Translations under genes and position numbers: made by a program
The notes under the pieces: generated by a model
What the model saw: only the letters and a program-made list of their open reading frames with translations
The model's database searches: none
What the model was told of the DNA's origin: nothing
Part shown: in pieces, positions 9,813 through 17,224 of the stretch
Layout: the number at the start of each line of letters is the position of its first letter
Position numbering within the stretch: the first letter of the stretch is position 1
DNA from: Sphingosinicella terrae
GTDB taxonomy: Bacteria; Pseudomonadota; Alphaproteobacteria; Sphingomonadales; Sphingomonadaceae
Assembly (NCBI RefSeq): GCF_003347635.1
Contig: NZ_QDFY01000023.1
Location: 1-40,859, forward strand
DNA: 40,859 bases
Reading direction: 5' to 3'

Positions 9813-11057
9813 TCAGGCGGCGAGGGGCAGCCCCCTGACCGGCGTCCGGTGGAACCTGCCATCCTTCATCACGGCGGGAATGCGTGCCTTGTCCTGGAGG
9901 ATGGCGACATCCTTCGTGGGATCGCCGTCGACCAGCAGGAGGTCGGCGAACATCCCTTCCTTCACCTCGCCGACGGGCAGGTCCATCAGCGCGCCGCCGT
10001 GGCGGGTCGCCGCGACCAGCGCCTCGCTCGGCGAGAAGCCGAGCAGTTCGACGAACAGCTGCAGGTCGCGCGCATTGCGGCCGACCGGATTGTAGGGAAA
10101 GCCGTAATCGCCGCCGGGAAGGACCCGGATGCCGCGCTTCTTCATCTTCGGATAGACCTCGGCCATCAGCTCAAGGCCGGAGACGGCGCCCAGCCGCTCG
10201 GCTTCGGGCCGGCCGATGCCGAATTCCTGCGCCTCATGGACCCGGGCGTAGAGCAGGCCCGGGGCGGGCGCGGTGAACAGCGCGTCCTTGCGCGCCTCGA
10301 GCATGTCGAGCGCTTCCTCGTCGGCATAGGTGCAATGATAGATGGCGCGGAATCCGGCGCGACAGGCGCGCTTCACCGCCTCGGCCGCCTGGGCGTGGCA
10401 GGCGAGCCAGATCCCGGCCTCGCGCGCGGCCTCGCCGATCGCCTGCGCTTCCTCCTCCGAATACATCAGCAGCTGGGCCCCGCCGGGGGCGAAGCCCTCG
10501 TCGCTCGACATCAGGAACTTGATCGTGTCGCAGCCGAGCGCCTTCATCCGGAAGACATATTCGCGCAGGCCGGCAATGTCCCGGTCGTGGGTGGGATCAT
10601 GGCCTTCCGGAACGCCCAACACGCCTTCCGCGCCCTTCTCGAGCGCGGAGGCGCGCAGGCGCGGCCCCGGCAGGCCGCCGCTGTCGATCATGTCGCGCAG
10701 CGCCACCTCGAACCGCTCGCCGAGCGATCCGGCGGAATAGGCGCTGGTGAAGCCGTGATCGAGCGTGATGCGTGCATTGCGGGCGGTGACCAGGAGATGC
10801 TCCTCGAGCGGGAGCTTCATCGTGTTGACCACGCGTTCCACCGATGAGGGCCAGGTGAGATGGGCGTGCCCCTCGACCAGGCCGGGCATCAGGGTCATTC
10901 CGCCGCCGTCGACGAGGGTGGCGCCCGTGCCGTCCAGCTGCGCCTCGCCCCGCGCCACCGCAGCGATGTAGTTGCCGCGCACGAGCACCTCGCCCGGGAA
11001 GAGGGGATCGCCTGATCCGTCGAAGATCATCACGTTGGTGAAGAGCGTGTCCGTCAT
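9813..11057 (-). CDS. Amidohydrolase (imidazolonepropionase/prolidase-like)
   Basis: 414 residues from the ATG at 11057. It has the amidohydrolase family 1 organisation: an N-terminal beta-sandwich strand set, His64-x-His66 in LVEGHAHL, a probable carbamylated Lys180 in DTIKFLMSSDEG, His221 (ACHAQA), His241 (YHCTYAD), an Asp in GGDYGFPYN, and the C-terminal return to the sandwich domain (VGEVKEGMFADLLLVDGDPT). The family hydrolyses C-N or ester bonds using one or two metals. It heads away from the GntR regulator together with the GlcG-like and Rieske genes (10 nt from the former), so it is probably the third gene of that operon. No signal peptide. Substrate not deducible. Confidence 0.87.
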   Translation of the reverse strand: MTDTLFTNVMIFDGSGDPLFPGEVLVRGNYIAAVARGEAQLDGTGATLVDGGGMTLMPGLVEGHAHLTWPSSVERVVNTMKLPLEEHLLVTARNARITLDHGFTSAYSAGSLGERFEVALRDMIDSGGLPGPRLRASALEKGAEGVLGVPEGHDPTHDRDIAGLREYVFRMKALGCDTIKFLMSSDEGFAPGGAQLLMYSEEEAQAIGEAAREAGIWLACHAQAAEAVKRACRAGFRAIYHCTYADEEALDMLEARKDALFTAPAPGLLYARVHEAQEFGIGRPEAERLGAVSGLELMAEVYPKMKKRGIRVLPGGDYGFPYNPVGRNARDLQLFVELLGFSPSEALVAATRHGGALMDLPVGEVKEGMFADLLLVDGDPTKDVAILQDKARIPAVMKDGRFHRTPVRGLPLAA

Positions 11058-11067
11058 TGCCCGTCCC

Positions 11068-11496
11068 TCAGGCGCCCGTGTCGGCGACGAGTCCGGCCGC
11101 CTCGATGCCGGCAACGGCGCAGATTTCATCATTGTGCGACGAGTCGCCGCTGATACCGACGGCGCCGACCAGCGCTCCATCGGAATTGCGGATCAGCACG
11201 CCGCCGGGCACCGGCAGAATGCCCTTCGGGAAGATCCCGTTCAGCGCCGCGATGAAGGCCGGCACGGCCTGCGCCCGCCTTGCAATCTCCCGCCCGCCAA
11301 ATCCCATGCCGAGGCAACCGGCTGCCTTGGCCGTCGCGATTTCAGGGCGGGAGATCGAAGCCCGCTCGTCGCGCTTCAGCGCCAGCGCGTGGCCGCCGGC
11401 GTCGAGCACCACGATGCAGAGAGGATGAAACCCTCTGGCGCGGCCTGCATCCAAGGCCGCATCGATGATCCGGCTCGCTTGCTCGAGGCTCAGCAT
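11068..11496 (-). CDS. GlcG/HbpS-family (DUF336) protein
   Basis: 142 residues. Recognised by the family pattern: start LSLEQASRIIDAALDAGRA, mid segment VVLDAGGHALALKRDE, ARRAQAVPAF, and the glycine-rich VPGGVLIRNSDGALVGAVGISGDSSHNDE. GlcG-like proteins are small alpha/beta proteins linked to heme or cobalamin binding or to catabolic operons (for example glycolate), and their biochemical role is usually unclear. Its ATG overlaps the stop of Rieske oxygenase 1 by one base, and the amidohydrolase follows 10 nt later. Tight coupling to the oxygenase suggests an accessory role. No signal peptide, unlike secreted HbpS. Confidence 0.82.
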   Translation of the reverse strand: MLSLEQASRIIDAALDAGRARGFHPLCIVVLDAGGHALALKRDERASISRPEIATAKAAGCLGMGFGGREIARRAQAVPAFIAALNGIFPKGILPVPGGVLIRNSDGALVGAVGISGDSSHNDEICAVAGIEAAGLVADTGA

Positions 11497-12569
11497 CAGG
11501 CGGTTTCCCGCGTCATCCAGCGCTGGACGATGCGGCGGGCCTGGATGCCGGCCGTATCCATCTTGACGCTGACCTCGGGCGCGGCGGCGCCGCGAGGATC
11601 CTTCCGGCGCAACGCCTCGATCGCCTCGATCATGGTCTCGTCCTCGGCGAAGCCGCGCTCGGTCAGCGCCTTGAGTGCCGCCAGCTCCGCCTCGGACGTG
11701 CCGTGATCCCGGCCCGCCACCCAGAAATAATACATGCTTCGCTCGTCGATGGGCGTCGTCGCATGGCTCACGCGGAAGCGGCCGGCCACCTCACCGGAGT
11801 CCGGGTCCTTGAGGTCGACCGCCGCGACCTGGAGCGCCGGCGAAACGAACGATCCGTAATTGTCACGATCGTAGAGCGTGCCCGGAGCAAGGCCGAGCGG
11901 CTCCGCGAAGACGGGCGGGAGCGGCGTGCGGGTGAAGGTCTGGTGGTAGGAGGTCGTCTCGCCTTTCGTGCTGAACGCGGGCGGGTCGACCCAATCGGTG
12001 ATCTGGAAGGTGGAGGCGTGGACGTAGCCGAAATGGGTGAGGTCCAGCACATTCTCCTTGAGGAGCATGTAATTGGCTTCGACGTCGAGGCGACCGGATA
12101 CGATCGCGAAACGGCCATCCTCCGCCCAATCCAGCTTCGGCGGCGCGGGAACGGAGTCGATCGCCGACGGATCGCCGAGATAGATCCAGATGAAGGGATG
12201 CTGCTCGACAACCGGGAAGGCGCGAATCTGCGCAGCGGGGAGGGGCGCCCGCATCGAGGGAACGTTGATGCACTTTCCCGCCTCGTCGAACGTGAAGCCA
12301 TGATAGCCGCACTGGACGGTGTCGCCGTTGAGGCAGCCCAGCGACAGCGGGGCTCCCCGGTGTGGGCAGCGGTTCTCGATCGCCGCAATCTCTCCGTTCT
12401 CCTTTCGGAACAGCAGGACCGGCGTCTCCAGCAGCCAGCGTCCGAGTAGCGCGCGCCCGACCTCGTCCGAGAAAGCGGCGACCCACCAGCAATTGTAGGG
12501 GTAGTTGCGCTCTCCGGCCGCGCGCGGCGGCTGCCAGCGCGGCGCGACGCTTTGAATATTCGTCGCCAT
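11496..12569 (-). CDS. Rieske non-heme iron oxygenase 1 (aromatic O-demethylase/hydroxylase type)
   Basis: 357 residues, oxygenase component. Rieske [2Fe-2S] ligands: Cys68-x-His70 and Cys87-x2-His90 (CPHR...CGYH). Mononuclear iron: Asp176, His179 and His184 in NVLDLTHFGYVH. The overall shape and lack of a small subunit place it with the vanillate/dicamba O-demethylase group (single alpha subunit), which act on methoxy- or hydroxybenzoate-like substrates. The ribosome binding site GAGGAG lies 8 nt before the ATG. The gene is divergent from the GntR regulator, with the 28-bp palindrome at 12592-12619 between them, so that regulator very likely controls it. No reductase gene is adjacent. Substrate unknown; release of formaldehyde is possible if it demethylates. 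Confidence 0.92.
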   Translation of the reverse strand: MATNIQSVAPRWQPPRAAGERNYPYNCWWVAAFSDEVGRALLGRWLLETPVLLFRKENGEIAAIENRCPHRGAPLSLGCLNGDTVQCGYHGFTFDEAGKCINVPSMRAPLPAAQIRAFPVVEQHPFIWIYLGDPSAIDSVPAPPKLDWAEDGRFAIVSGRLDVEANYMLLKENVLDLTHFGYVHASTFQITDWVDPPAFSTKGETTSYHQTFTRTPLPPVFAEPLGLAPGTLYDRDNYGSFVSPALQVAAVDLKDPDSGEVAGRFRVSHATTPIDERSMYYFWVAGRDHGTSEAELAALKALTERGFAEDETMIEAIEALRRKDPRGAAAPEVSVKMDTAGIQARRIVQRWMTRETA

Positions 12570-12591
12570 GATTCGATCTCCTCGTATCTGT

Positions 12592-12619
12592 CTTGCAATT
12601 TTATCGATAAAATGGCAAG
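12592..12619. promoter_or_regulatory. 28-bp operator-like palindrome between Rieske oxygenase 1 and GntR regulator
   Basis: The core ATTTTATCGATAAAAT (12598-12613) is a perfect 16-bp palindrome. It is flanked by matching arms CTTGC (12592-12596) and GCAAG (12615-12619), with one mismatched pair between arms and core. It lies 22 bp from the oxygenase ATG and ends just before the regulator start. The centre also contains a TAAAAT -10-like hexamer on each strand, so a bound dimer would cover both promoters. The symmetry and AT-rich centre suit a GntR/FCD dimer. Confidence 0.7.
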
Positions 12620-12625
12620 TTGCCG

Positions 12626-13312
12626 ATGATGGAGCTGCGAGAACCTGACGAGACCCTGGTCGACGCCGTGCAGGCGCGGCTTCGCTCGGACATCATCAAC
12701 TCGGTGCTGCCAGCCGGGACGCGTCTGCGCATCGACCTGCTGCGCAAGCGCTATGCGACCGGCGCGACACCGTTACGCGAGGCGCTGTCGCGCCTCCTCG
12801 TGGAAGGGCTCGTCGAGCTCAGCAACGGCCGCGGCTTTCGCGTTCCGCCGCTGAGCTATGAGGACCTTTGGGACATCTCGCGCACTCGCGCCCTGGTCGA
12901 AGGCGCCGCGGCGCGCGAGGCGGCGGAGCGCGCCGACGAGGCGTGGGAGGCGAGCCTCGTCTCCGCCTTTCACCTGCTCAGGCGGCGTGCCGAGCGCAAC
13001 CTCGCCGACAGGGCGCACCGCCAGGCTTATTATGATGCGCATCACCGCTTCCATGAGGCGCTGCTCGCCGGTTGCGAGTCGCCTCGGCTGATGGAGATGC
13101 AGGTGCGGCTCGAGCGCCAGCACAGCCGCTATTACCGGCAGCTGCCGTTCGAGCGGATCACCGGCGACGACCTGATCGGCGAGCACCAGCGCCTGCTCGA
13201 CCTCGCCCTCGGCCATGACGGTGCCGCGCTCGAGCAGACCATCCGGAGCCACGTCATGCTGACGGTCGGTGCCCTCGGGCCGGAACGATTCAGCGCCGCC
13301 TTTGCCGCCTGA
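12626..13312 (+). CDS. GntR-family regulator, FCD (FadR-type) subfamily
   Basis: About 228 residues. The N-terminal winged helix-turn-helix (about 12-78) includes LRIDLLRKRYATGATPLREALSRLLVEGLVEL, typical GntR recognition-helix spacing. The C-terminal all-helical FCD domain (about 90-215) has the DAHHRFHEALLAG block and a later His in IRSHV, which in this group often bind a metal next to a carboxylate ligand. A TTG at 12620 and ATGs at 12626 and 12629 compete as starts; ribosome binding sites are weak and the mRNA may be nearly leaderless. It is probably a repressor that releases the divergent Rieske-GlcG-amidohydrolase operon on binding an aromatic or organic acid. Its stop lies one base from the stop of the convergent kinase gene. 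Confidence 0.88.
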   Translation: MMELREPDETLVDAVQARLRSDIINSVLPAGTRLRIDLLRKRYATGATPLREALSRLLVEGLVELSNGRGFRVPPLSYEDLWDISRTRALVEGAAAREAAERADEAWEASLVSAFHLLRRRAERNLADRAHRQAYYDAHHRFHEALLAGCESPRLMEMQVRLERQHSRYYRQLPFERITGDDLIGEHQRLLDLALGHDGAALEQTIRSHVMLTVGALGPERFSAAFAA

Positions 13313-13313
13313 A

Positions 13314-14303
13314 TCAGCCGAGCAGCTGCCGGGAAGCGTCGACGAGGCTGCGTGGATCTCGCAGAAGGGCAGCGCGGGCGGCGCTTCGCAACGCCCCTTG
13401 CTGGCCGGAGTCCAGATATTCGAGCGGGGACTTTCCGTCGACGCGGGCGAGGGCCAGCGCCGGCAGCAAGGCTGCCGCGCGCTGCTCGAGCGACTCGACC
13501 GGCTCCCAGTCGACCCGCGCCAGATAGGTGCGGCGAAGCGCATCGGCGCTCGCGATCAGGTCGCGCCGCGCACCAGCGACCTTGCGGGCCTTGATGACGA
13601 GGTGGTTCAGGCAAAAGGCGAGATCGAAGGCGGGATCGCCAAACCAGGCGACCTCCGCATCGAGCAGCACGGGACCCGTCGGCCCGATCATGATGTTCTT
13701 CGGGCTGACGTCGCCGTGGACCAGCGCCCGCCGCGTCGAGGCCGTCCTGTGCACGAGCGCCTCCATCCGCGGCGCCAGGTCCGGGTGCCGCCTTGCGGTC
13801 TCGAGCAGATAGGCGTCGAGCCGAAGGGCGTGAAAACTGGCGTCAGTCGCGAAGCGGGCCGGTATCGACGGATCGCGCGCGGTGGCCGCATGGATCCGGC
13901 CGACCAGGTCGCCGACCGCCGCGGCGAAGCCCGCGTCGGCGCGGCCGGCGAGCAGCTCGCCCTTCCAGAGTCGATGCCGGTCGGGGGCCAGCCAGGCCAT
14001 GGCCAGCACGCCCCGCTTCGGATCGTGGGCGAGCGGCGCCGGCACGGACCCGGGTGCGACCGCGCTGGCGACCTGCATATAGTCCCACTCGTAGCGGTTG
14101 CGCTCGATCGGCGCCTCCCAGGGCACCGCGACCTTCAGCCGCGCCAGCGCCCGCTTGACGCAGCAGGCGCCCCGGCTCGTCTCGACCTTCCAGATGTCGG
14201 ACGAGACGCCGCCGGCAAGGGGGGTCCAGACGCCCTCCTCGTCGGCCCCGGCGAGCGCCTGTTCCCGAAGGAAGAAGGCGAGGTCCGGCTCGGGCGCGGT
14301 CAC
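13314..14303 (-). CDS. APH-fold phosphotransferase (small-molecule kinase)
   Basis: 329 residues from GTG 14303, overlapping the enolase stop (GTGA). The C-lobe carries the catalytic loop LVHGDVSPKN (H-G-D-x4-N) followed by the metal-binding LLDAEVAWFGDPAFDLA, the signature of the aminoglycoside phosphotransferase/choline kinase superfamily. The N-lobe shows a glycine-rich PLAGGVSSDIWKVE strand and VKRALARLKV carrying the ATP-binding Lys. Such kinases phosphorylate hydroxyls of small metabolites such as choline, methylthioribose, homoserine or drugs. As the last gene of an operon with a hydroxyacid dehydrogenase and an enolase, it may phosphorylate a hydroxyacid to feed or drain the enolase, for example glycerate to 2-phosphoglycerate. 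This is inference; antibiotic resistance is less likely in this setting. Confidence 0.85.
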   Translation of the reverse strand: MTAPEPDLAFFLREQALAGADEEGVWTPLAGGVSSDIWKVETSRGACCVKRALARLKVAVPWEAPIERNRYEWDYMQVASAVAPGSVPAPLAHDPKRGVLAMAWLAPDRHRLWKGELLAGRADAGFAAAVGDLVGRIHAATARDPSIPARFATDASFHALRLDAYLLETARRHPDLAPRMEALVHRTASTRRALVHGDVSPKNIMIGPTGPVLLDAEVAWFGDPAFDLAFCLNHLVIKARKVAGARRDLIASADALRRTYLARVDWEPVESLEQRAAALLPALALARVDGKSPLEYLDSGQQGALRSAARAALLRDPRSLVDASRQLLG

Positions 14304-15580
14304 AGCGGTGCGAGACGGGATCGGCCGGCCCAGGCGAGCCCGGTTTCCTCGATCCGCAGCAGCTGGTTGTACTTGGCTAGACGCTCCGAGTTGCGCACCG
14401 AGCCGATCTTGATCTGACCACCGGCGACGCCGACGGCGAGGTCGGCGAGGAAATCGTCCTCCGTCTCCCCCGAGCGTGCCGAGATCACCGTCGCATAGCC
14501 GCCGCCGCGGGCCGTCCGGATCGCTTCGAGCGTGCCGCTCACCGTTCCGTTCTGGTTGACCTTGATGAGGGCGGCATTGGCGATCCCGCCGTCGATCGCC
14601 CGGCGGATCCGGTCCGGCTGCGTCGCGAACAGATCGTCTCCGACGAGCTGCACATGCCTCAGCCTTTCGGTCATCGCCGGCCAATTGTCCCAGTCGTCCT
14701 CGCCAAGGCCGTCCTCGATCGACAGGATCGGATAGCGTTCGACCCAGCCGGCCTGGAGTTCGATCATCTCGGCAGCGCTGTAGGTCCGCCGCTGCCGCGG
14801 AAACGGATAATGGCCCCGGGCGTCGACGAGCGACGACGAGGCGATGTCGAGCACGATCGCGACTTGTTGGCCCGGCCTGAGCCCGGCCCTTTCGAAGGCT
14901 TGAACCATCAGGTCAAGCGCTTCCTCAGAAGTGGCGAAGCCCGGCGACAGGCCGCCCTCGTCGGCGAGCAGGGTGGGCAGCCCGCGCTCGGCACACAGCG
15001 CCGCCGCGGCCGACCGCACGCGGCAGGTCCATTCGAGCGCCTGCGAATAGGACGAAGCGCCGACCGGCATCGCCAGGAAATCCTGGACGTCCATTCCGCG
15101 CCCCGCATGGAGGCCTCCCGAAAGGATGTTCACCATCGGCAGGGGCATGGTTGGCTCGACCTCCGCCAGGTCCGCGAGGCGGCGGAAGAGCGGCTGCTTC
15201 AGCGAAAGCGCCGACGCGCGCAGCGCGGCGAGGCTGACGGCGAGCACCGCGTTCCCGCCGAGGCGCGCCAGGTTCGGCGTGCCGTCCTGTTCGCGCATCC
15301 GCAGGTCCAGCGCCTGCTGGTCGAGCGCATCCCGGCCCCGGAGCAAGGTGGCGATCTCGCCGAGGATGTTCTCGACGGCCCGGCCGACGCCGCGCCCCTC
15401 CCAGGCCTCGCCGCCGTCGCGCAGCTCGACCGCTTCGGCTTTTCCGGTCGACGCACCGGAAGGTGCCGAGGCCCGTCCGACCGTCCCGTCGGCAAGGCCG
15501 ACCTCCGCCTCCACGGTGGGACGTCCGCGGCTGTCGAGGATCTGACGCGCGTGGACGGAGACGATTGTGGTGGCAGTCAC
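14300..15580 (-). CDS. Divergent enolase paralogue
   Basis: 426 residues from GTG 15580 (overlapping the preceding stop as GTGA). It aligns by eye over the full length of enolase: N-terminal IVSVHARQILDSRGRPTVE, the mobile loop SGASTG, His158, the DEGG general acid/base region with Glu208, metal ligands Asp245, Glu289 and Asp315/316, the catalytic Lys340 in LIKVNQ, phosphate-binding Arg369-Ser370, and Lys391. Two normally invariant residues are changed: Glu168 of E. coli enolase is Asp167 here (VQDF instead of IQEF), and the His of SHRSGETED is Ala368. GGEH is GGLH. The changes lie near the substrate C3 hydroxyl, so a modified substrate range is plausible. Its place in a catabolic operon, not in a glycolytic one, supports a specialised role. 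Confidence 0.85.
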   Translation of the reverse strand: MTATTIVSVHARQILDSRGRPTVEAEVGLADGTVGRASAPSGASTGKAEAVELRDGGEAWEGRGVGRAVENILGEIATLLRGRDALDQQALDLRMREQDGTPNLARLGGNAVLAVSLAALRASALSLKQPLFRRLADLAEVEPTMPLPMVNILSGGLHAGRGMDVQDFLAMPVGASSYSQALEWTCRVRSAAAALCAERGLPTLLADEGGLSPGFATSEEALDLMVQAFERAGLRPGQQVAIVLDIASSSLVDARGHYPFPRQRRTYSAAEMIELQAGWVERYPILSIEDGLGEDDWDNWPAMTERLRHVQLVGDDLFATQPDRIRRAIDGGIANAALIKVNQNGTVSGTLEAIRTARGGGYATVISARSGETEDDFLADLAVGVAGGQIKIGSVRNSERLAKYNQLLRIEETGLAWAGRSRLAPL

Positions 15581-16539
15581 GAGCGGCTCTCCGGTCGGTT
15601 GCAGGGATGATGCGGCGGCTCGCCCGCCAGGACCCGCACCACCTCTTCCGCGGCACGGCGTCGCAGCTCGGCCAGGGACGCGTCCGACGAGAAGGCCACG
15701 TGCGGCGTGACGATCACGTCCGCACGATCGACGAGCGCGCGCGGCGGATCGGGCTCGCCTTCGACCACATCGAGCCCGGCTCCGGAGATGTGCCCGTCCT
15801 CCAGCGCCTCGATCAGGGCATCGGCGTCGACGATGGGCCCCCGGCTCACATTGATCAGGAAGGAGCCTCGCCGCATCCGCCGCAGCCGGGCGCCGTCGAT
15901 CAGATGGTGCGTCTCGTTCGTCAGGGGCGCGTGGATGACGACCACGTCGGCATCGGCGAGCAGCGAATCGAGCGAGCGCGCTTCCACAGGCGGGTCCGCG
16001 AAGGCGCTGCGGCTGTGCGCCAGTATCCGGCAGCCGAAGGCCCGGAGCTTGGCGGCGGTGCTTCGGCCGATCCGGCCGTAGCCGACGATGCCGACGACCA
16101 GATCGGACACGCGGCGAAGCCTTGCTGCGGCGGGATCCCAGCGGCCTGCCTTGACGTCGCGGTCGAAAGCCGCGATGCCCCTGGCCCAGTCGAGCAGCAG
16201 CGCGATGGCGTGGTCGGAGACCTCGGGGACGCAATAATCGGGCACGTTGGCGACCCAGGCGCCCCGCCCGGTCGCGACCGCCACGTCGATATTGTCGAGC
16301 CCGACGCCGATCCGCTGCACGATGCGCAGGGCGGACGGCGCCGCGATCGCAGCCGCGCCGACCTCGGCCCAGCAGGTCATGATCGCCTGTGGGTCATGCT
16401 GCGCGACCAGCCGCGCGACGGCGTCGGCCGGCATGGGGGTCGAGTCACCGGCGATCAGCTGATGCCCGGCGCCCTCGATGACCGCCCGTTCGATCCCGAC
16501 GTCGGGCCAGGCGAAGTCAGTCTGGACGACGACGGCCAT
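15577..16539 (-). CDS. D-2-hydroxyacid dehydrogenase (hydroxypyruvate/glyoxylate reductase-like)
   Basis: 320 residues from the ATG at 16539, which overlaps the methyltransferase stop by one base. The Rossmann motif is VGIVGYGRIGRS; catalytic residues are Arg in NVSRGPIVD, Glu in GLDVVEGEP and His in VTPHVAFSS. The second strand after the glycine motif reads ILAHSRSA. It lacks the acidic residue that selects NAD and has Ser-Arg instead, which usually means NADP(H), as in hydroxypyruvate/glyoxylate reductases. It reduces 2-oxoacids to D-2-hydroxyacids or the reverse. Followed by an enolase and a kinase with overlapping start codons, it could supply or use a D-hydroxyacid such as D-glycerate. 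The family is certain; the actual substrate is not. Confidence 0.9.
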   Translation of the reverse strand: MAVVVQTDFAWPDVGIERAVIEGAGHQLIAGDSTPMPADAVARLVAQHDPQAIMTCWAEVGAAAIAAPSALRIVQRIGVGLDNIDVAVATGRGAWVANVPDYCVPEVSDHAIALLLDWARGIAAFDRDVKAGRWDPAAARLRRVSDLVVGIVGYGRIGRSTAAKLRAFGCRILAHSRSAFADPPVEARSLDSLLADADVVVIHAPLTNETHHLIDGARLRRMRRGSFLINVSRGPIVDADALIEALEDGHISGAGLDVVEGEPDPPRALVDRADVIVTPHVAFSSDASLAELRRRAAEEVVRVLAGEPPHHPCNRPESRS

Positions 16540-17174
16540 CAGGCGGTGGGGCTGCGCCAGAGGCATGAAAGCTCGATGCCGCTGCCGATAGGCAGCAACA
16601 TCGACTGGAAATCGCCCTTGTCGCGGACGGCCTGGCGATAGGCTTCGGCGTCGGGCCTCGACATTTCGGGATAGAGCATGTTGTCGGCGGCGATGATCGC
16701 CTGCGTGGCGAGCTTCGGGTGGAGCTTGTCGAGGCAGGGCACGTAGAGGTCCTTCCAAAGGTCGATCAGGACGAAGTCGATTTCGCCCGCCAGCTCGTCG
16801 AGCAGAGCCACGGCATCGCCGAGCTTCCAGTCGACATGATCGGCCAGATCCGCTTCGGCGAGCTGCGCCCGGGCATAGGCCTGCTTGTTCTCGTCGAGCT
16901 CGAACGTGGTGAGCTTGCCGCCGGTGCGGCGCGCCGCCTCGGCCAGGAAAAGGGTGGAATAGCCGTAGGACGTGCCGAGCTCGACCAGATGCCTGGCGCC
17001 GCGCGCCACCGCGAGCGCGCGGAGGAACTCCGCCGCCTCGGCGCCGACATGGAGGAGCATCTCGTCGCGGCGGGCGAACATCTCTCCAGGCGGGGTCGAG
17101 CGCCAGAGCTCGGCTTCCTGCGCGGCACGTTCCTCATAGCGCGCCAGCACCTTGGCAAAAGCTTGGTCAGCCAT
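16539..17174 (-). CDS. Catechol O-methyltransferase-like SAM methyltransferase
   Basis: 211 residues from the ATG at 17174, preceded by the strong site GAGGGAGGAAGGG. SAM motif I is LVELGTSYGYST (63-74), close to the ELGAYCGYS of animal COMT. The catalytic and magnesium residues of COMT are all present in order: Asp138 and Lys141 in IDLWKDLY, Asp164-Asn165 in AADNML, and Glu201 in GSGIELS, spaced almost as in COMT (Asp141, Lys144, Asp169-Asn170, Glu199). This points to Mg-dependent transfer of a methyl group to one hydroxyl of a catechol or similar vicinal diol. It is the first of a four-gene overlapping unit with dehydrogenase, enolase and kinase, and lies 50 nt after a Rieske oxygenase gene. 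Confidence 0.87.
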   Translation of the reverse strand: MADQAFAKVLARYEERAAQEAELWRSTPPGEMFARRDEMLLHVGAEAAEFLRALAVARGARHLVELGTSYGYSTLFLAEAARRTGGKLTTFELDENKQAYARAQLAEADLADHVDWKLGDAVALLDELAGEIDFVLIDLWKDLYVPCLDKLHPKLATQAIIAADNMLYPEMSRPDAEAYRQAVRDKGDFQSMLLPIGSGIELSCLWRSPTA

Positions 17175-17224
17175 CCCTTCCTCCCTCGTTCGGTCGCAGC
17201 CCAATGACATTGCTTGAAGCGGCC

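Noticed and set aside
13314-14303. Aminoglycoside resistance gene
   Set aside because: The APH fold is shared by many metabolic kinases, and tight coupling to enolase and dehydrogenase genes argues for metabolism.
14300-15580. Carboxyphosphonoenolpyruvate synthase or other phosphonate-pathway enolase
   Set aside because: An altered enolase next to a D-hydroxyacid dehydrogenase recalls phosphinothricin clusters, but no PEP mutase, phosphonopyruvate decarboxylase or other phosphonate gene is present.
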